A DNA stretch of 64,000 nt from Betaproteobacteria bacterium Ga0077523 (GTDB lineage: Bacteria; Pseudomonadota; Gammaproteobacteria; Burkholderiales; Ga0077523), in contig LNDQ01000156.1 of NCBI GenBank assembly GCA_001464695.1, positions 186,001-250,000 of the forward strand, read 5' to 3'. Positions 1 through 13,737 of the stretch are shown piece after piece; positions within the stretch are counted from its first letter, which is position 1; each line of letters begins with the position of its first letter. Below the pieces are notes generated by a model that ran no database searches, was not told the DNA's origin, and saw nothing but the letters and a program-made list of their open reading frames with translations. A program made the position numbers and the translations under genes.

Positions 1-1689
<1,689 letters not shown>

Positions 1690-1690
<1 letters not shown>

Positions 1691-2040
1691 CAGTAGAGAC
1701 TCCAGAGGATCTGCACGGACCAGAGCGCGTAGCCGACGAGCAGCAGGACCACGCCGACCAGAAGGGTCAACCGCAATCCGGCCGGTTTCACGTAGTCCAT
1801 GAAAATGTCGCGCACGCCGATCCAGGCGTGCCAGAACAGCGCCAACAGGAACAGCAGGCTCGCGAGACGCATCCATTGCTGCGACATCAAGCTCTTCCAC
1901 GCGCCGTAGTGCTCGGGGCGATGGAAGACCACGATGAACAGCATCACCAGTGCGAACACCGCCATCACCACCGCCGTGACGCGCTGGACCAGCCAGTCGC
2001 GCAACCCGTAGTGGGCTCCGACCACGATGCGCTTCACCAT
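1690..2040 (-). CDS. sdhD: Succinate dehydrogenase membrane anchor subunit
   Basis: Hydrophobic 116-residue anchor of complex II that, with SdhC, binds heme b and ubiquinone. Three membrane segments are evident (about 22-40, 57-78 and 89-112). The sequence [16 protein letters not shown] at 71-86 matches the conserved SdhD region HAWIG..D-YVKP, and the DY pair is the family quinone-site region. I chose ATG at 2040 ([10 protein letters not shown]), which overlaps the end of sdhC by seven bases. A longer in-frame extension exists but runs through sdhC. It lies between sdhC and sdhA in the expected order. Confidence 0.93.
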
Positions 2041-2408
2041 AGCCACACCCCGAAAACGACGGTGAGCACCAGGCTCACACCCAGGACGGCGAAGCTGCTG
2101 GCGCGCGCTGCGGCGAGATCGGTGCCGACATGCACGTCGAGCAGCAGATAGCGGATGCCGGCACAGAAGTGATGCAGGAAGGCCCAGAGGAGGCCGAGCA
2201 GGATCAGCTTCACGAGCACACAGGACATCCACTCGCGAAAGTGGATGTAGCTCTCCGGCGATTGCAGGCTTGCCTGCAGCAGGTAGAGCAGGAACGGCAG
2301 CATCAGGAACAGGCCAGCGCCGCTGATGCGGTGGAGGATCGAGACGATGCCGGGGACCGGCAGCTTGATCTGAAACAGGTTCAGATGCTTCGGTCGGGAC
2401 TTCGCCAT
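2034..2408 (-). CDS. sdhC: Succinate dehydrogenase cytochrome b556 subunit
   Basis: A 124-residue membrane subunit of complex II. The N-terminal [23 protein letters not shown] region is the family signature around the quinone site. [13 protein letters not shown] contains the H-x3-GIR motif whose His is the usual heme b ligand. Three transmembrane helices are visible. The start is ATG at 2408 (MAKSRPKH); an upstream in-frame ATG at 2468 would add 20 unsupported residues. The GntR gene ends 62 bp upstream on the same strand, so regulator and sdhCDA may be co-transcribed. Confidence 0.93.
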   Translation of the reverse strand: MAKSRPKHLNLFQIKLPVPGIVSILHRISGAGLFLMLPFLLYLLQASLQSPESYIHFREWMSCVLVKLILLGLLWAFLHHFCAGIRYLLLDVHVGTDLAAARASSFAVLGVSLVLTVVFGVWLW

Positions 2409-2470
2409 GCGGAGGCTTTCGGGGGCAGCAGGCAAGAAGGGAGGACGCGCCAGGATCGAGGCGCGCAATC

Positions 2471-3205
2471 TCAGGTGATCTCGTTCGCGTAGTGATGCCG
2501 GGAGGTGTTGCAGAAACCGCGACGAAGCTCCACCGGCTTCCGGTCGTAAGTATAGGCCACGCGCTCCATCAGCAGAAGCGGCGTGCCCGGTGCGACGTCG
2601 AGGAATGCAGCGATATCGGCATCGGCATCGACCGCCTTGAGCTGTTCTTCGGCCGCCACGATCTTCACGTGGTAGGCCGACTCATACATGCTGTAGAGCA
2701 TGCAGCGGTGACGCTCGACCACCTCTGGTCCGAGGCCCTGGAACAGGTCGGCCGACACGCGCGCTTCCTCGAACAGGATGCGATTGCCGTTGATCGAAAG
2801 CGTCCGCCGCAGACGCACCAGGCTCGCACCCGTGGGCAGCGCCAGCATGCGCGCGCTGGTGGCGTCGGCGCGGATCCGCCGCACGTCGATCAACTCGGCT
2901 TCGAGCTCTTCCACACTGCCATCGTCGGGCGTGAGGCGCAGAAAGGAAAGCTGCGAGCGCGTGTGCGCATGGGAGGCCACGAACGTGCCGCGCCCCTGCT
3001 TGCGCACCAGTACGTTCTCGCCGGCGAGCTCTCCCACTGCCTTGCGGACCGTTCCCTGGCTCACGCGGAAGCGCTGGGCGAGGTCGATTTCGCTCGGGAT
3101 GGGCTCGCCCGGGCGCCACTCCCCGGCGGACAGGCGCTCGGTGAGCTGTGCCTTGATGCGCCGGTAGAGGGGCTGGAAGCCGGAAACGGGTTGCTCGGTC
3201 TTCAT
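2471..3205 (-). CDS. GntR-family (HutC/UTRA) transcriptional regulator of the sdh/mdh region
   Basis: A 244-residue regulator with an N-terminal winged helix of GntR type at about residues 10-75 (PLYRRIKAQL, PSEIDLAQRF-VSQGTVRKA, RKQGRGTFV). A C-terminal UTRA effector domain follows, ending in ERVAYTYDRKPVELRRGFCNTSRHHYANEI. The start is ATG at 3205 (MKTEQPVSGF); the longer open frame upstream crosses the promoter region. It is divergent from mdh and immediately upstream of sdhCDA, an arrangement common in Burkholderiales. A perfect dyad 51 bp upstream of its start is a candidate operator. The effector is unknown; a TCA intermediate is my inference. Confidence 0.9.
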   Translation of the reverse strand: MKTEQPVSGFQPLYRRIKAQLTERLSAGEWRPGEPIPSEIDLAQRFRVSQGTVRKAVGELAGENVLVRKQGRGTFVASHAHTRSQLSFLRLTPDDGSVEELEAELIDVRRIRADATSARMLALPTGASLVRLRRTLSINGNRILFEEARVSADLFQGLGPEVVERHRCMLYSMYESAYHVKIVAAEEQLKAVDADADIAAFLDVAPGTPLLLMERVAYTYDRKPVELRRGFCNTSRHHYANEIT

Positions 3206-3255
3206 GATCGGCCGCTGTTGTACCACAGCAAACCGGTGCCAGCCAAGAATTGCTC

Positions 3256-3271
3256 TATCAGAGGTCTGATA
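3256..3271. promoter_or_regulatory. Perfect inverted repeat, candidate GntR operator
   Basis: TATCAGA-GG-TCTGATA is a perfect 7+2+7 dyad in the divergent region between the GntR gene and mdh. It sits 11 bp upstream of a TTGACA element that faces mdh, and close to where the leftward GntR/sdh promoter should be. The size and symmetry suit a GntR dimer. That this protein binds here is inference. Confidence 0.6.
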
Positions 3272-3282
3272 TAAGACTTGCG

Positions 3283-3312
3283 TTGACACGCCGCAGCGCA
3301 CATCACTATCAT
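3283..3312 (+). promoter_or_regulatory. Candidate sigma70 promoter of mdh-prp-acnA
   Basis: A consensus -35 TTGACA (3283-3288) is followed after 18 bp by TATCAT (3307-3312), facing mdh. Transcription would start near 3320, leaving an untranslated leader of about 125 bases before the mdh ATG at 3445. The spacing is one base over optimum. No start-site data are available. Confidence 0.5.
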
Positions 3313-3444
3313 CCGCCTGCTGTTTCGCTCGCGGGGCGAAGGAAAAGATCGCTTGCCGCGCTGCGACACGCGGCGCGCCCCGGACGCCGCCGGCCAGATG
3401 GCGGCGGTCCCCGACCCGATTTTCCACGAGGAGCCTCTCCCCCC

Positions 3445-4431
3445 ATGAAGACCCCCGTTCGCGTCGCCGTGACCGGCGCCGCCGGCCAGATCGGCTACAG
3501 CCTGCTGTTTCGCATCGCTTCCGGTGCCATGCTCGGGGCCGATCAGCCGGTCATCCTGCAATTGCTGGAGATTCCGGACGAGAAGGCGCAGAAGGCGCTG
3601 AAGGGCGTAATGATGGAGGTAGACGACTGCGCCTTCCCGCTGCTCGCCGGCATGAGCGCCCACAGCGATCCGGCCACGGCGTTCAAGGACATCGACGTCG
3701 CCCTCCTGGTGGGTGCGCGTCCGCGCGGCCCCGGGATGGAGCGCAAGGATCTCCTCGCGGCCAACGCGCAGATCTTCACCGCCCAGGGCAAGGCGCTCGA
3801 CCAGGTGGCCAGCCGCAACGTGAAGGTGCTGGTGGTCGGCAATCCGGCAAACACCAACGCCTACATCGCCATGAAGTCGGCGCCGAGCCTGCCCAAGGCC
3901 AATTTCACCGCGATGATGCGGCTCGACCATAACCGTGCCCTGTCGCAACTGGCGGCCAGGACCGGTCAGCCGGTCGCCTCCATCGAGAAGCTGGTGGTCT
4001 GGGGCAACCATTCCCCCACCATGTATCCGGACATCCGCTTCGCCACCATCGGCGGCAAGGCCGCCAAGACCCTGGTGAACGACGAGACCTGGTATCGCGA
4101 CACGTACATCCCCACGGTGGGCAAGCGCGGTGCCGCGATCATCGAAGCACGCGGCCTGTCCTCGGCCGCTTCCGCCGCCAACGCCGCCATCGACCACATG
4201 CGCGACTGGGTGCTCGGCACCAACGGCAAGTGGGTCACCATGGGTGTCGCCTCCGACGGCGGCTACGGGGTGCCGCAGGACATCATCTACGGTGTGCCGG
4301 TGATTTGCGCCGGTGGCCGGTACGAAGTGGTGAAGGGCCTCGAGATCGACGAGTTCTCGCGCTCGAAGATGGACAACACGCTGAAGGAACTGCTCGAAGA
4401 ACGCGACGGCGTGCAGCATCTGCTCGGCTGA
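3445..4431 (+). CDS. mdh: Malate dehydrogenase (NAD-dependent)
   Basis: Interconverts malate and oxaloacetate in the TCA cycle, in the cytoplasm. The 328-residue product has GAAGQIG (11-17) for NAD, the substrate loop ARPRGPGM (91-98), NPAN (133-136), LDHNR (160-164) and GNHSP (187-191) with the catalytic His. This is the cytosolic-MDH-like type usual in betaproteobacteria. The ATG at 3445 ([10 protein letters not shown]) is preceded by an AGGAG-like site (CGAGGAGCC). It is the first gene of a rightward run with prpBCD and acnA, starts 240 bp from the GntR gene, and is 29 bp from prpB. Confidence 0.97.
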   Translation: MKTPVRVAVTGAAGQIGYSLLFRIASGAMLGADQPVILQLLEIPDEKAQKALKGVMMEVDDCAFPLLAGMSAHSDPATAFKDIDVALLVGARPRGPGMERKDLLAANAQIFTAQGKALDQVASRNVKVLVVGNPANTNAYIAMKSAPSLPKANFTAMMRLDHNRALSQLAARTGQPVASIEKLVVWGNHSPTMYPDIRFATIGGKAAKTLVNDETWYRDTYIPTVGKRGAAIIEARGLSSAASAANAAIDHMRDWVLGTNGKWVTMGVASDGGYGVPQDIIYGVPVICAGGRYEVVKGLEIDEFSRSKMDNTLKELLEERDGVQHLLG

Positions 4432-4460
4432 ACCCGCCCATCCCCACAGGACGCCTGACC

Positions 4461-5351
4461 ATGGCTCTTTCCGCATCTCCCGGTGCCCGTTTCCGCGCCG
4501 CCCTTGCCGCGGAAAAGCCGCTGCAGGTCGTGGGTGCCATCAACGCTTATCACGCCCGGCTCGCCGAGCGCTCCGGCTTCAAGGCGATCTACCTGTCCGG
4601 TGGCGGCGTGGCCGCAGGATCGCTCGGGCTGCCCGACCTCGGGATCAGCAATCTCGACGACGTACTGATCGACGTGCGCCGGATCACCGACGTCTGTTCG
4701 CTGCCGCTGCTGGTGGACGTCGATACCGGTTTCGGGGCCAGCGCCTTCAACATCGCCCGCACCACCAGATCGCTGATCAAGTTCGGCGCGGCCGCCATGC
4801 ACATCGAGGATCAGGTGGGTGCCAAGCGCTGCGGCCACCGCCCGGGCAAGGAACTGGTGACCACGCAGGAGATGGTGGATCGCGTCAAAGCCGCGGCCGA
4901 CGCGCGCACCGACCCGAACTTCGTGATCATGGCGCGCACCGACGCCCTCGCGGTCGAAGGTCTGGAGGCCGCGATCGAACGGGCCGCGCGTTGCGTCGAA
5001 GCCGGCGCCGACATGATCTTCCCGGAAGCGATGACCGAGCTTTCGATGTACCGCAAGTTCGCCGAGGCCGTGAAAGTCCCGGTGCTCGCGAACATCACGG
5101 AGTTCGGCTCGACACCCCTGTTCACGGTCGACGAACTGCGTTCCGCCGACGTGAGCCTGGTGCTCTATCCGCTGTCGGCGTTCCGTGCGATGAACAAGGC
5201 CGCGCTCAACGTGTATTCGCACATCCGCAAGGACGGCACGCAGAAGAACGTCGTGGACACCATGCAGACGCGCGCCGAGCTGTACGACTACCTCGACTAC
5301 CACGCGTACGAAAACAAGCTGGACGAACTGTTCGCCAAGGAGAAAGCTTAA
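4461..5351 (+). CDS. prpB: 2-methylisocitrate lyase
   Basis: Splits 2-methylisocitrate into succinate and pyruvate in the methylcitrate cycle of propionate use. The 296-residue protein has the isocitrate-lyase-family signature KRCGH at 122-126 with the catalytic Cys. It also has SGGG near 47-49 and DVDTGFG at 86-92 for Mg-substrate binding. The length and the absence of ICL insertions favour PrpB over isocitrate lyase. ATG at 4461 is chosen; the open frame upstream reads through mdh. prpC starts directly after its stop codon. Confidence 0.95.
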   Translation: MALSASPGARFRAALAAEKPLQVVGAINAYHARLAERSGFKAIYLSGGGVAAGSLGLPDLGISNLDDVLIDVRRITDVCSLPLLVDVDTGFGASAFNIARTTRSLIKFGAAAMHIEDQVGAKRCGHRPGKELVTTQEMVDRVKAAADARTDPNFVIMARTDALAVEGLEAAIERAARCVEAGADMIFPEAMTELSMYRKFAEAVKVPVLANITEFGSTPLFTVDELRSADVSLVLYPLSAFRAMNKAALNVYSHIRKDGTQKNVVDTMQTRAELYDYLDYHAYENKLDELFAKEKA

Positions 5352-6518
5352 GTGAGCACGGAGACTGCCGACACGCCCGCCGCGGGCTTCAAGCCGAAGA
5401 AGTCAGTCGCCCTGTCGGGTGTCACGGCGGGCAATACCGCCCTGTGCACCGTGGGCCGCACCGGCAACGATCTGCACTATCGCGGCTACGACATCCTCGA
5501 TTTCGCCGACGACGCGACCTTCGAGGAGATCGCCCACCTGCTGGTGCACGGCAAGCTGCCGAACAAGGCCGAGCTCGCGAGCTACTGTGGGCGCCTGAGG
5601 GGCATGCGCGGGCTGCCCGCCAGCCTCAAGGCGGCACTGGAGTGGATCCCCTCTTCCGCGCACCCGATGGACGTCATGCGCACCGGCGTGTCGATGCTGG
5701 GCACATTGCTGCCGGAGAAGGACGACCACAACATCGCCGGCGCGCGCGAGATCGCCGACCGCCTGATGGCGAGCCTGGGTTCGGTGCTGCTCTACTGGTA
5801 CCACTGGAGTCACAACGGCCGCCGCATCGACACCGAAACCGACGACGAGTCCATCGCCGGCCACTTCCTGCATCTGCTGCACGGCAAGCCGCCGTCCGCG
5901 TTGTGGGAGCGCGCGATGCAGACATCGCTCAACCTGTACGCCGAGCACGAGTTCAACGCCTCCACGTTCACCGGTCGCGTGATCGCCGGTACGGGCTCCG
6001 ATATGTACTCCGCCTTGACCGGAGCCATCGGCGCGTTGCGCGGACCGAAGCATGGCGGCGCGAACGAAGTCGCGTTCGACACGCAGGGCCGCTACAACGA
6101 CCCGGACGAGGCGGAAGCCGACATCGTCCGCCGCGTGGCGAACAAGGAGATCGTGATCGGCTTCGGCCATCCGGTGTACACCATCGCCGACCCGCGCAAC
6201 GAGGTCATCAAGGAAGTCGCGCGCCGCCTGTCGAAGGACAACGGCAACATGAAGCTGTTCGACATCGCGGAGCGGCTCGAGGCCGTGATGTGGCGCGAGA
6301 AGAAGATGTTCCCCAACCTCGACTGGTTCAGCGCCGTCAGCTACCACATGATGGGTGTCCCCACCGCCATGTTCACGCCGCTGTTCGTGATCTCACGCAT
6401 GTCGGGCTGGTCGGCCCACGTCATCGAACAGCGGGTCGACGGCAAGATCATCCGCCCGAGCGCCAACTACACCGGCCCCGAGAACCTGTCCTGGGTTCCC
6501 CTCGAGCGCCGCAAGTAA
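5352..6518 (+). CDS. prpC: 2-methylcitrate synthase
   Basis: Condenses propionyl-CoA with oxaloacetate. The 388-residue protein of the citrate synthase family has GPKHGGANE at 231-239 (His234) and GFGHPVY at 270-276 (His273). It has the short form and position typical of PrpC rather than the ~430-residue GltA. It begins with GTG at 5352, abutting the prpB stop, so the two are probably translationally coupled. Some PrpC enzymes also accept acetyl-CoA, so a partial citrate synthase role beside mdh and acnA is possible. Confidence 0.93.
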   Translation: MSTETADTPAAGFKPKKSVALSGVTAGNTALCTVGRTGNDLHYRGYDILDFADDATFEEIAHLLVHGKLPNKAELASYCGRLRGMRGLPASLKAALEWIPSSAHPMDVMRTGVSMLGTLLPEKDDHNIAGAREIADRLMASLGSVLLYWYHWSHNGRRIDTETDDESIAGHFLHLLHGKPPSALWERAMQTSLNLYAEHEFNASTFTGRVIAGTGSDMYSALTGAIGALRGPKHGGANEVAFDTQGRYNDPDEAEADIVRRVANKEIVIGFGHPVYTIADPRNEVIKEVARRLSKDNGNMKLFDIAERLEAVMWREKKMFPNLDWFSAVSYHMMGVPTAMFTPLFVISRMSGWSAHVIEQRVDGKIIRPSANYTGPENLSWVPLERRK

Positions 6519-6549
6519 CCGCCCCCCTCTTACTCCTCTGCCCGAAACC

Positions 6550-8001
6550 ATGTCCGCACACATCTCGAACGTCCGCCCGAAACCCGACAAGGTCCTGGTC
6601 GACATCGTCGACTACGTCACCAAATACAAGATCAACAGCAGGCAAGCCTACGAGACGGCGCGCTACTGTCTGATCGACACCCTCGGTTGCGGCTTCGAGG
6701 CGCTCGAATACCCCGCCTGCACCAAGCTGCTCGGGCCGATCGTGCCCGGCACCGTGGTACCCAACGGCGCCAAGGTGCCCGGCACCCAGTTCCAGCTCGA
6801 TCCGATCCAGGCCGCCTTCAACATCGGTGCCATGATCCGTTGGCTGGACTTCAACGACACCTGGCTCGCGGCCGAGTGGGGACATCCCTCCGACAACCTG
6901 GGCGGCATTCTCGCCACCGCCGACTGGCTGTCGCGCAACGCGCTGGCCGCCGGCAAGAAGCCGCTCACCGTGAACGACGTGCTGACCGCCATGATCAAGG
7001 CGCACGAGATCCAGGGCTGCATCGCGCTGGAGAACTCGTTCAACAAGGTCGGCCTGGATCACGTGGTCCTGGTGAAGGTCGCTTCCACGGCCGTGGTCGC
7101 CCAGATGATGGGGCTCACGCGCGACGAGATCATCAACGCCGTGTCGCTCGCCTGGGTCGATGGCCAGTCGCTGCGTACCTATCGCCACGCGCCGAATACC
7201 GGTTCGCGCAAGAGTTGGGCTGCCGGTGACGCCACTTCGCGTGCCGTGCGCTTGGCACTGATCGCCAAGACCGGCGAAATGGGCTATCCGTCGGTGCTGT
7301 CGGCCAAGACCTGGGGCTTCTACGACGTGCTGTTCAAGGGCAACGCGTTCAAGTTCCAGCGCCCCTACGGCAGCTACGTGATGGAGAACGTGCTCTTCAA
7401 GATCTCCTTTCCGGCCGAGTTCCACTCGCAGACCGCGGTCGAATGTGCGATGGACATCCATGCGGCCCTCAAGAAGGCCGGTCGCAAGCCGGAGGACATC
7501 AAGAAGATCACGATCCGCACCCACGAGGCATGCATCCGGATCATCGACAAGAAGGGGCCGCTCAACAACCCGGCCGACCGCGACCATTGCATCCAGTACA
7601 TGGTGGCGGTGCCGATCCTCTTCGGGCGCCTGACCGCCGAGGACTACGAGGACGCGGTCGCCAAGGACCCGCGCATCGACAAGCTGCGCGACAAGATCGT
7701 CTGTGTCGAGGACAAGCAGTTCACCAAGGACTACCACGATCCGGCCAAGCGATCGATCGCCAACGCGCTGGCAGTCGAGTTCACCGACGGCAAGAAGCTG
7801 GGCGAGTTCGTGTGCGAGTATCCCATCGGCCACAAGCGCCGTCGCAAGGAAGGCATGCCGGTGCTGGTGGAGAAGTTCAAGACCAACCTTGCCCGCCGGT
7901 TCCCGACGAAGCAGCAGGCCGCCATTCTCGACCTGTGCCTCGATCCCAAGAAGCTGGCGGCGACACCGGTGAACGAGTTCGTCGATCTGTTCGTCATCTG
8001 A
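6550..8001 (+). CDS. prpD: 2-methylcitrate dehydratase (MmgE/PrpD family)
   Basis: Dehydrates 2-methylcitrate to 2-methyl-cis-aconitate without an iron-sulfur cluster. The 483-residue product is of PrpD length and carries the family segment [13 protein letters not shown] near residues 40-52. [22 protein letters not shown] follows near 98-119, and [25 protein letters not shown] lies in the C-terminal half. There are 31 bp to prpC and 33 bp to acnA. No acnD or prpF is present, which is consistent with a PrpD-type route in which aconitase does the rehydration. Confidence 0.95.
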   Translation: MSAHISNVRPKPDKVLVDIVDYVTKYKINSRQAYETARYCLIDTLGCGFEALEYPACTKLLGPIVPGTVVPNGAKVPGTQFQLDPIQAAFNIGAMIRWLDFNDTWLAAEWGHPSDNLGGILATADWLSRNALAAGKKPLTVNDVLTAMIKAHEIQGCIALENSFNKVGLDHVVLVKVASTAVVAQMMGLTRDEIINAVSLAWVDGQSLRTYRHAPNTGSRKSWAAGDATSRAVRLALIAKTGEMGYPSVLSAKTWGFYDVLFKGNAFKFQRPYGSYVMENVLFKISFPAEFHSQTAVECAMDIHAALKKAGRKPEDIKKITIRTHEACIRIIDKKGPLNNPADRDHCIQYMVAVPILFGRLTAEDYEDAVAKDPRIDKLRDKIVCVEDKQFTKDYHDPAKRSIANALAVEFTDGKKLGEFVCEYPIGHKRRRKEGMPVLVEKFKTNLARRFPTKQQAAILDLCLDPKKLAATPVNEFVDLFVI

Positions 8002-8034
8002 TCACCTGAAGTTCGCGTCCCTCGGAGACCACGC

Positions 8035-10743
<2,709 letters not shown>

Positions 10744-10770
10744 AGCGGCTGACGGTTGACCCCGATACGC

Positions 10771-10800
10771 AAAGACCCGGACAACATCCGGGTCTTTGAT
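10771..10800. terminator. Intrinsic terminator after acnA (likely bidirectional)
   Basis: Perfect 11-bp stem AAAGACCCGGA / TCCGGGTCTTT with a five-base loop (CAACA), followed by GATTTTC. It ends the rightward mdh-acnA run. The A-rich left arm gives a U-run on the other strand, so it can also end the convergent leftward ribbon-helix-helix gene. Confidence 0.88.
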
Positions 10801-10819
10801 TTTCAGGGGAGCTGAAGCC

Positions 10820-11167
10820 TCAAGCGGCTACCGGAGCCGGCATGACGACGGGCGCTGGCATGGCGGTGGGGGCTTCCCGGACGACATAGCTCACCAGAGG
10901 CTTGTCCGGATTCCGGTTGATGTAGATCGCACAGGTCACCCGCAGGAGCGAGGCGAAGCTCGAGATGGAGTCCTCGCGCGCCTGCATCTCCTCATAGAGC
11001 TTGCCGATGAACCGCGGGGTGCTCAAGCCCTCGCTGGCGGCGGCCTCGTCCAGGACGCGCCAGAACAGGCGCTCCAGACAGATGCTGGTCACGAAACCCG
11101 ACAGGCGCACCGAGCGCTTCTCGCGCGCATAGAGTCGCTTGTCCTGGCCGGAATAGAGATTGCACAT
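10820..11167 (-). CDS. Ribbon-helix-helix domain protein
   Basis: A 115-residue protein. Residues 18-60 (RSVRLSGFVTSICLERLFWRV-L-EAAASEGLS) fit the RHH_4 type of ribbon-helix-helix fold, with a strand (SVRLSGF), a first helix (ICLERLFWRVLDEAA) and a second helix (TPRFIGKLYEEMQ). The C-terminus is Ala/Pro/Val-rich and probably disordered. The ATG at 11167 has a good GGAGGA site in front. The gene stands alone between two terminators. A DNA-binding role is inferred from the fold; the target is unknown. Confidence 0.75.
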   Translation of the reverse strand: MCNLYSGQDKRLYAREKRSVRLSGFVTSICLERLFWRVLDEAAASEGLSTPRFIGKLYEEMQAREDSISSFASLLRVTCAIYINRNPDKPLVSYVVREAPTAMPAPVVMPAPVAA

Positions 11168-11362
11168 GATGCTCCTCCCACGACTTCAAGCTCGCGGCAC
11201 GCCCTCCCGCGAAACCGCATCTGACGGCGGTCGTTGTGGCTCAGAGTTTACCGGGTGGCGCCCGCGCGTCAACGCGACCAGCGTGGACGCATCCCCCAAG
11301 CCTCCGCGGGTCACGGCCTCCTCGCGCGGGGGGGGGCATTGGGTCCGCCCGAGCCCACCCGC

Positions 11363-11396
11363 AAAAGAAGGGCCCGGTTGCCCGGGCCCGATTTTC
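11363..11396. terminator. Intrinsic terminator downstream of the GMC dehydrogenase gene
   Basis: An 8-bp GC stem GGGCCCGG / CCGGGCCC with loop TTGC at 11370-11389. On the minus strand it is followed by TTCTTTTGC, a short U-rich tail, and it lies 25-50 bp past the dehydrogenase stop. The plus-strand side is also followed by ATTTTC. Confidence 0.8.
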
Positions 11397-11420
11397 GAGG
11401 GGAGAGTCGCCGCCAGGGTT

Positions 11421-12992
11421 CTACAATTCCTTCGCCGCCATCTGCTTGGCGATGTAGTCCGCCTGCCGCAAGGCCAGAGCCACGATGGTGAGAGTCGGGT
11501 TCTCGGCCGCCCCGGTGGTGAATACGCTGCCGTCCGACACGAACAGGTTCTTGATGTCGTGCGTCTGGCCCCACTTGTTCACCACGCCGTCGCCGGGCTT
11601 CTCGCTCATGCGGTTGGTGCCGAGGTTGTGGGTCGACGGGTAAGGCGGTGTCTTGTAGGTTCGCACCGCACCGACCGATTCGTACAGGGCACAGCCCTGT
11701 TGGTAGGCGTGCTCGCGCATGGCAATGTCGTTCGGGTGATCGTCGAAGTGCACGTTGGCGACCGGCATGCCGTAAGCGTCCTTGAGATTCGCGTTCAAGG
11801 TGACGCGATTCGATTCCTGCGGCATGTCCTCGCCCACCAGCCACATGCCCGCCATGTTCTCGTAGCGGTCCATGGCCCAGGTGAAATCGCGGCCCCACAT
11901 GCCCGGCTCCAGGAACGCGGCGATGAACGGCAGTCCGAGCGACAGCGTCTCCATCTCATAGCCGCCGGCGAAGCCACGCGACGGATCGTGGCGCGATTCG
12001 TCGGTGACGATGCCGGCCATGGTGGTGCCACGGTACATGTGCACCTCACGGTCGAACACGGCGTACACCGACCCGGTCATGTGGCGCATGTAGTTCTTGC
12101 CCACCTGCCCCGAGGAGTTCGCCAACCCGTCCTTGAACATGCTCGACGCCGAATTGAGCAGGATGCGCGGTGACTCGATCGAATTGCCGGCCACGCAAAC
12201 CGCGCGCGCCTTCTGCAACTGGATCTTGCCGCTCTTGTCGGCGTACTCGACGCCGGTCACCTTGCCCTTGGCATCGTGCACGATGCGCACCGCCATGGAA
12301 TTGGGCCGGACTTCCAGTTTGTTGGTGGCTTCGCCCTTGGGGATCGCTTCGTAGAGCGTCGACCATTTCGCCCCGGACTTGCAGCCCTGGAAGCAGAAAC
12401 CGATCTGCTGACAGGAACCGCGGCCGTCGCGCGGCTGCGAATTGATCGACATGTTGCCGGTGTGGAAATTCTTGTAGCCCATCTTGGCCGCACCGGCCGC
12501 CAGCACCTTGTAATTGTTGTTGCCGGGCAGGCGCGGAATGCCGTTGGTGCCGGTCGTGCCCATCTTCTTCTCGGCACGGTCATAGTACGGGTCCAGTTCC
12601 GCCCGGGTGATCGGCCAGTCGAGCAGGTTCGCCCCGGCGATGTTGCCGTAGTTGGTCTTTGCCTTGAACTCGTGGTCCTCGATGCGCAGCGAAGCGCCAG
12701 CCCAGTGGATGGTGGAGCCACCGACTGCGCGCACGATCCACGCGGGCAGGCCCGAGAAATCCTTCGCCACGCGCCAGTTGCCCGACGTGCTGCGTGGATC
12801 GAGCCAGGAGATCTTCACGAAATTGGACCACTCGTCGTTCTCGAAGTCCGGGATCTCCCAGCGGTTGCCCGCTTCGAGCAGGACGGTGTCGATGCCCTTG
12901 ATAGCAAGTTCGGCCGCGAGCGTGCCGCCGCCTGCGCCGGAACCGATCACGACGACGACCTTGTCGTCGGTCTGATTGTATTTTGCCGCCAT
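11421..12992 (-). CDS. GMC-family FAD-dependent dehydrogenase (gluconate/sorbitol dehydrogenase large-subunit type)
   Basis: A 523-residue flavoprotein with a Rossmann motif GSGAGGG at 17-23 and GGSTIHWAGASLR near residues 91-103. The C-terminal GMC segment is STHNLGTNRMS...DGSVFTTGAAENPTLTIVALA, bearing the active-site His/Asn region. It resembles membrane-bound gluconate 2-dehydrogenase and sorbitol dehydrogenase large subunits. It lies 51 bp downstream of a Tat-exported subunit-III gene, a pairing that implies a periplasmic oxidase or dehydrogenase. It has no signal of its own and may be co-exported. No cytochrome c subunit is encoded nearby. The substrate is unknown. Confidence 0.88.
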   Translation of the reverse strand: MAAKYNQTDDKVVVVIGSGAGGGTLAAELAIKGIDTVLLEAGNRWEIPDFENDEWSNFVKISWLDPRSTSGNWRVAKDFSGLPAWIVRAVGGSTIHWAGASLRIEDHEFKAKTNYGNIAGANLLDWPITRAELDPYYDRAEKKMGTTGTNGIPRLPGNNNYKVLAAGAAKMGYKNFHTGNMSINSQPRDGRGSCQQIGFCFQGCKSGAKWSTLYEAIPKGEATNKLEVRPNSMAVRIVHDAKGKVTGVEYADKSGKIQLQKARAVCVAGNSIESPRILLNSASSMFKDGLANSSGQVGKNYMRHMTGSVYAVFDREVHMYRGTTMAGIVTDESRHDPSRGFAGGYEMETLSLGLPFIAAFLEPGMWGRDFTWAMDRYENMAGMWLVGEDMPQESNRVTLNANLKDAYGMPVANVHFDDHPNDIAMREHAYQQGCALYESVGAVRTYKTPPYPSTHNLGTNRMSEKPGDGVVNKWGQTHDIKNLFVSDGSVFTTGAAENPTLTIVALALRQADYIAKQMAAKEL

Positions 12993-13043
12993 GTCACTCT
13001 CCTCCGATGTGCTTAGCAGGTGTCGCTTCGACTGGAACCCGGC

Positions 13044-13598
13044 CTAGAGCCAGGCAATGTCGTCGAAGCCGCGCTTCAGGTAGCCACCCAGGTGCGCCGA
13101 AGCGCCCTCGTAGCCCAGCACCTGCCAGACATCCGGATTGTTGTAGATGCCCGTGATCATGTCGCCGCGGATCTTCTGGAAGAACGCGGTCGATTCCATC
13201 GACTGGAGGATGCCGACTCGGTCGGATTCCTTCGCGATGGCGGCATAGTCCTTCTTGAACTTGTTGCGTGCCGCCGCATTGAGCTCCTTCACGCCGTCGG
13301 TGAGCAGCTTGTCGGTGGCGGGATCCTTGGCTGCTGCGCCGTCGAGCATCTCCACGACCTTCATGTAGGTGCCGTCGGACAGTCCGTCGTGCGGATAGAC
13401 GTCGCGCGTCATGCGCAGCAGCGTCTTCACCTCGCCCGCGTCGAGTGCCTTGAGCGCCTGCGCCCAGGCTTCGGTCGGGGTAGCCAGCAGTGCCGTCGTG
13501 GACATGACACCAGCGCCGGCCACCGCTGCGCCGGATTTCTTCATGAACTCGCGACGTTCAGGCCGCATGGCCGCGTCGCTCGGATCGTGGTCCTTCAT
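13044..13598 (-). CDS. Gluconate 2-dehydrogenase subunit 3 family protein, Tat signal
   Basis: A 184-residue small subunit. It has a twin-arginine signal, RREFMKKSG at residues 15-23, then a hydrophobic stretch ending TEAWA. The rest (LKALDAGEVKTLLRMTRDVYPHD..., GYLKRGFDDIAWL) fits the gluconate 2-dehydrogenase subunit 3 family, which escorts or anchors the GMC subunit. ATG at 13598 is preceded by a strong AGGGAGGAA site; in-frame sequence upstream does not look coding. It is co-oriented with and just upstream of the GMC gene. Confidence 0.88.
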   Translation of the reverse strand: MKDHDPSDAAMRPERREFMKKSGAAVAGAGVMSTTALLATPTEAWAQALKALDAGEVKTLLRMTRDVYPHDGLSDGTYMKVVEMLDGAAAKDPATDKLLTDGVKELNAAARNKFKKDYAAIAKESDRVGILQSMESTAFFQKIRGDMITGIYNNPDVWQVLGYEGASAHLGGYLKRGFDDIAWL

Positions 13599-13737
13599 GG
13601 TTCCTCCCTGGTCTTGTCGTGGATCGTCGAAATCACCGTTCCGCGCAGCCAATGCGGATATCGCAATGCAGCATCGAGCGGGACCGATAACTCGGCCACG
13701 GTAGCATCGCACTCCGCCCCGGGGTAGTAGCCCTGTA

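Noticed and set aside
4461-5351. Isocitrate lyase (glyoxylate shunt) identity for prpB
   Set aside because: 296 residues is too short for AceA, and the gene is followed at once by prpC and prpD.
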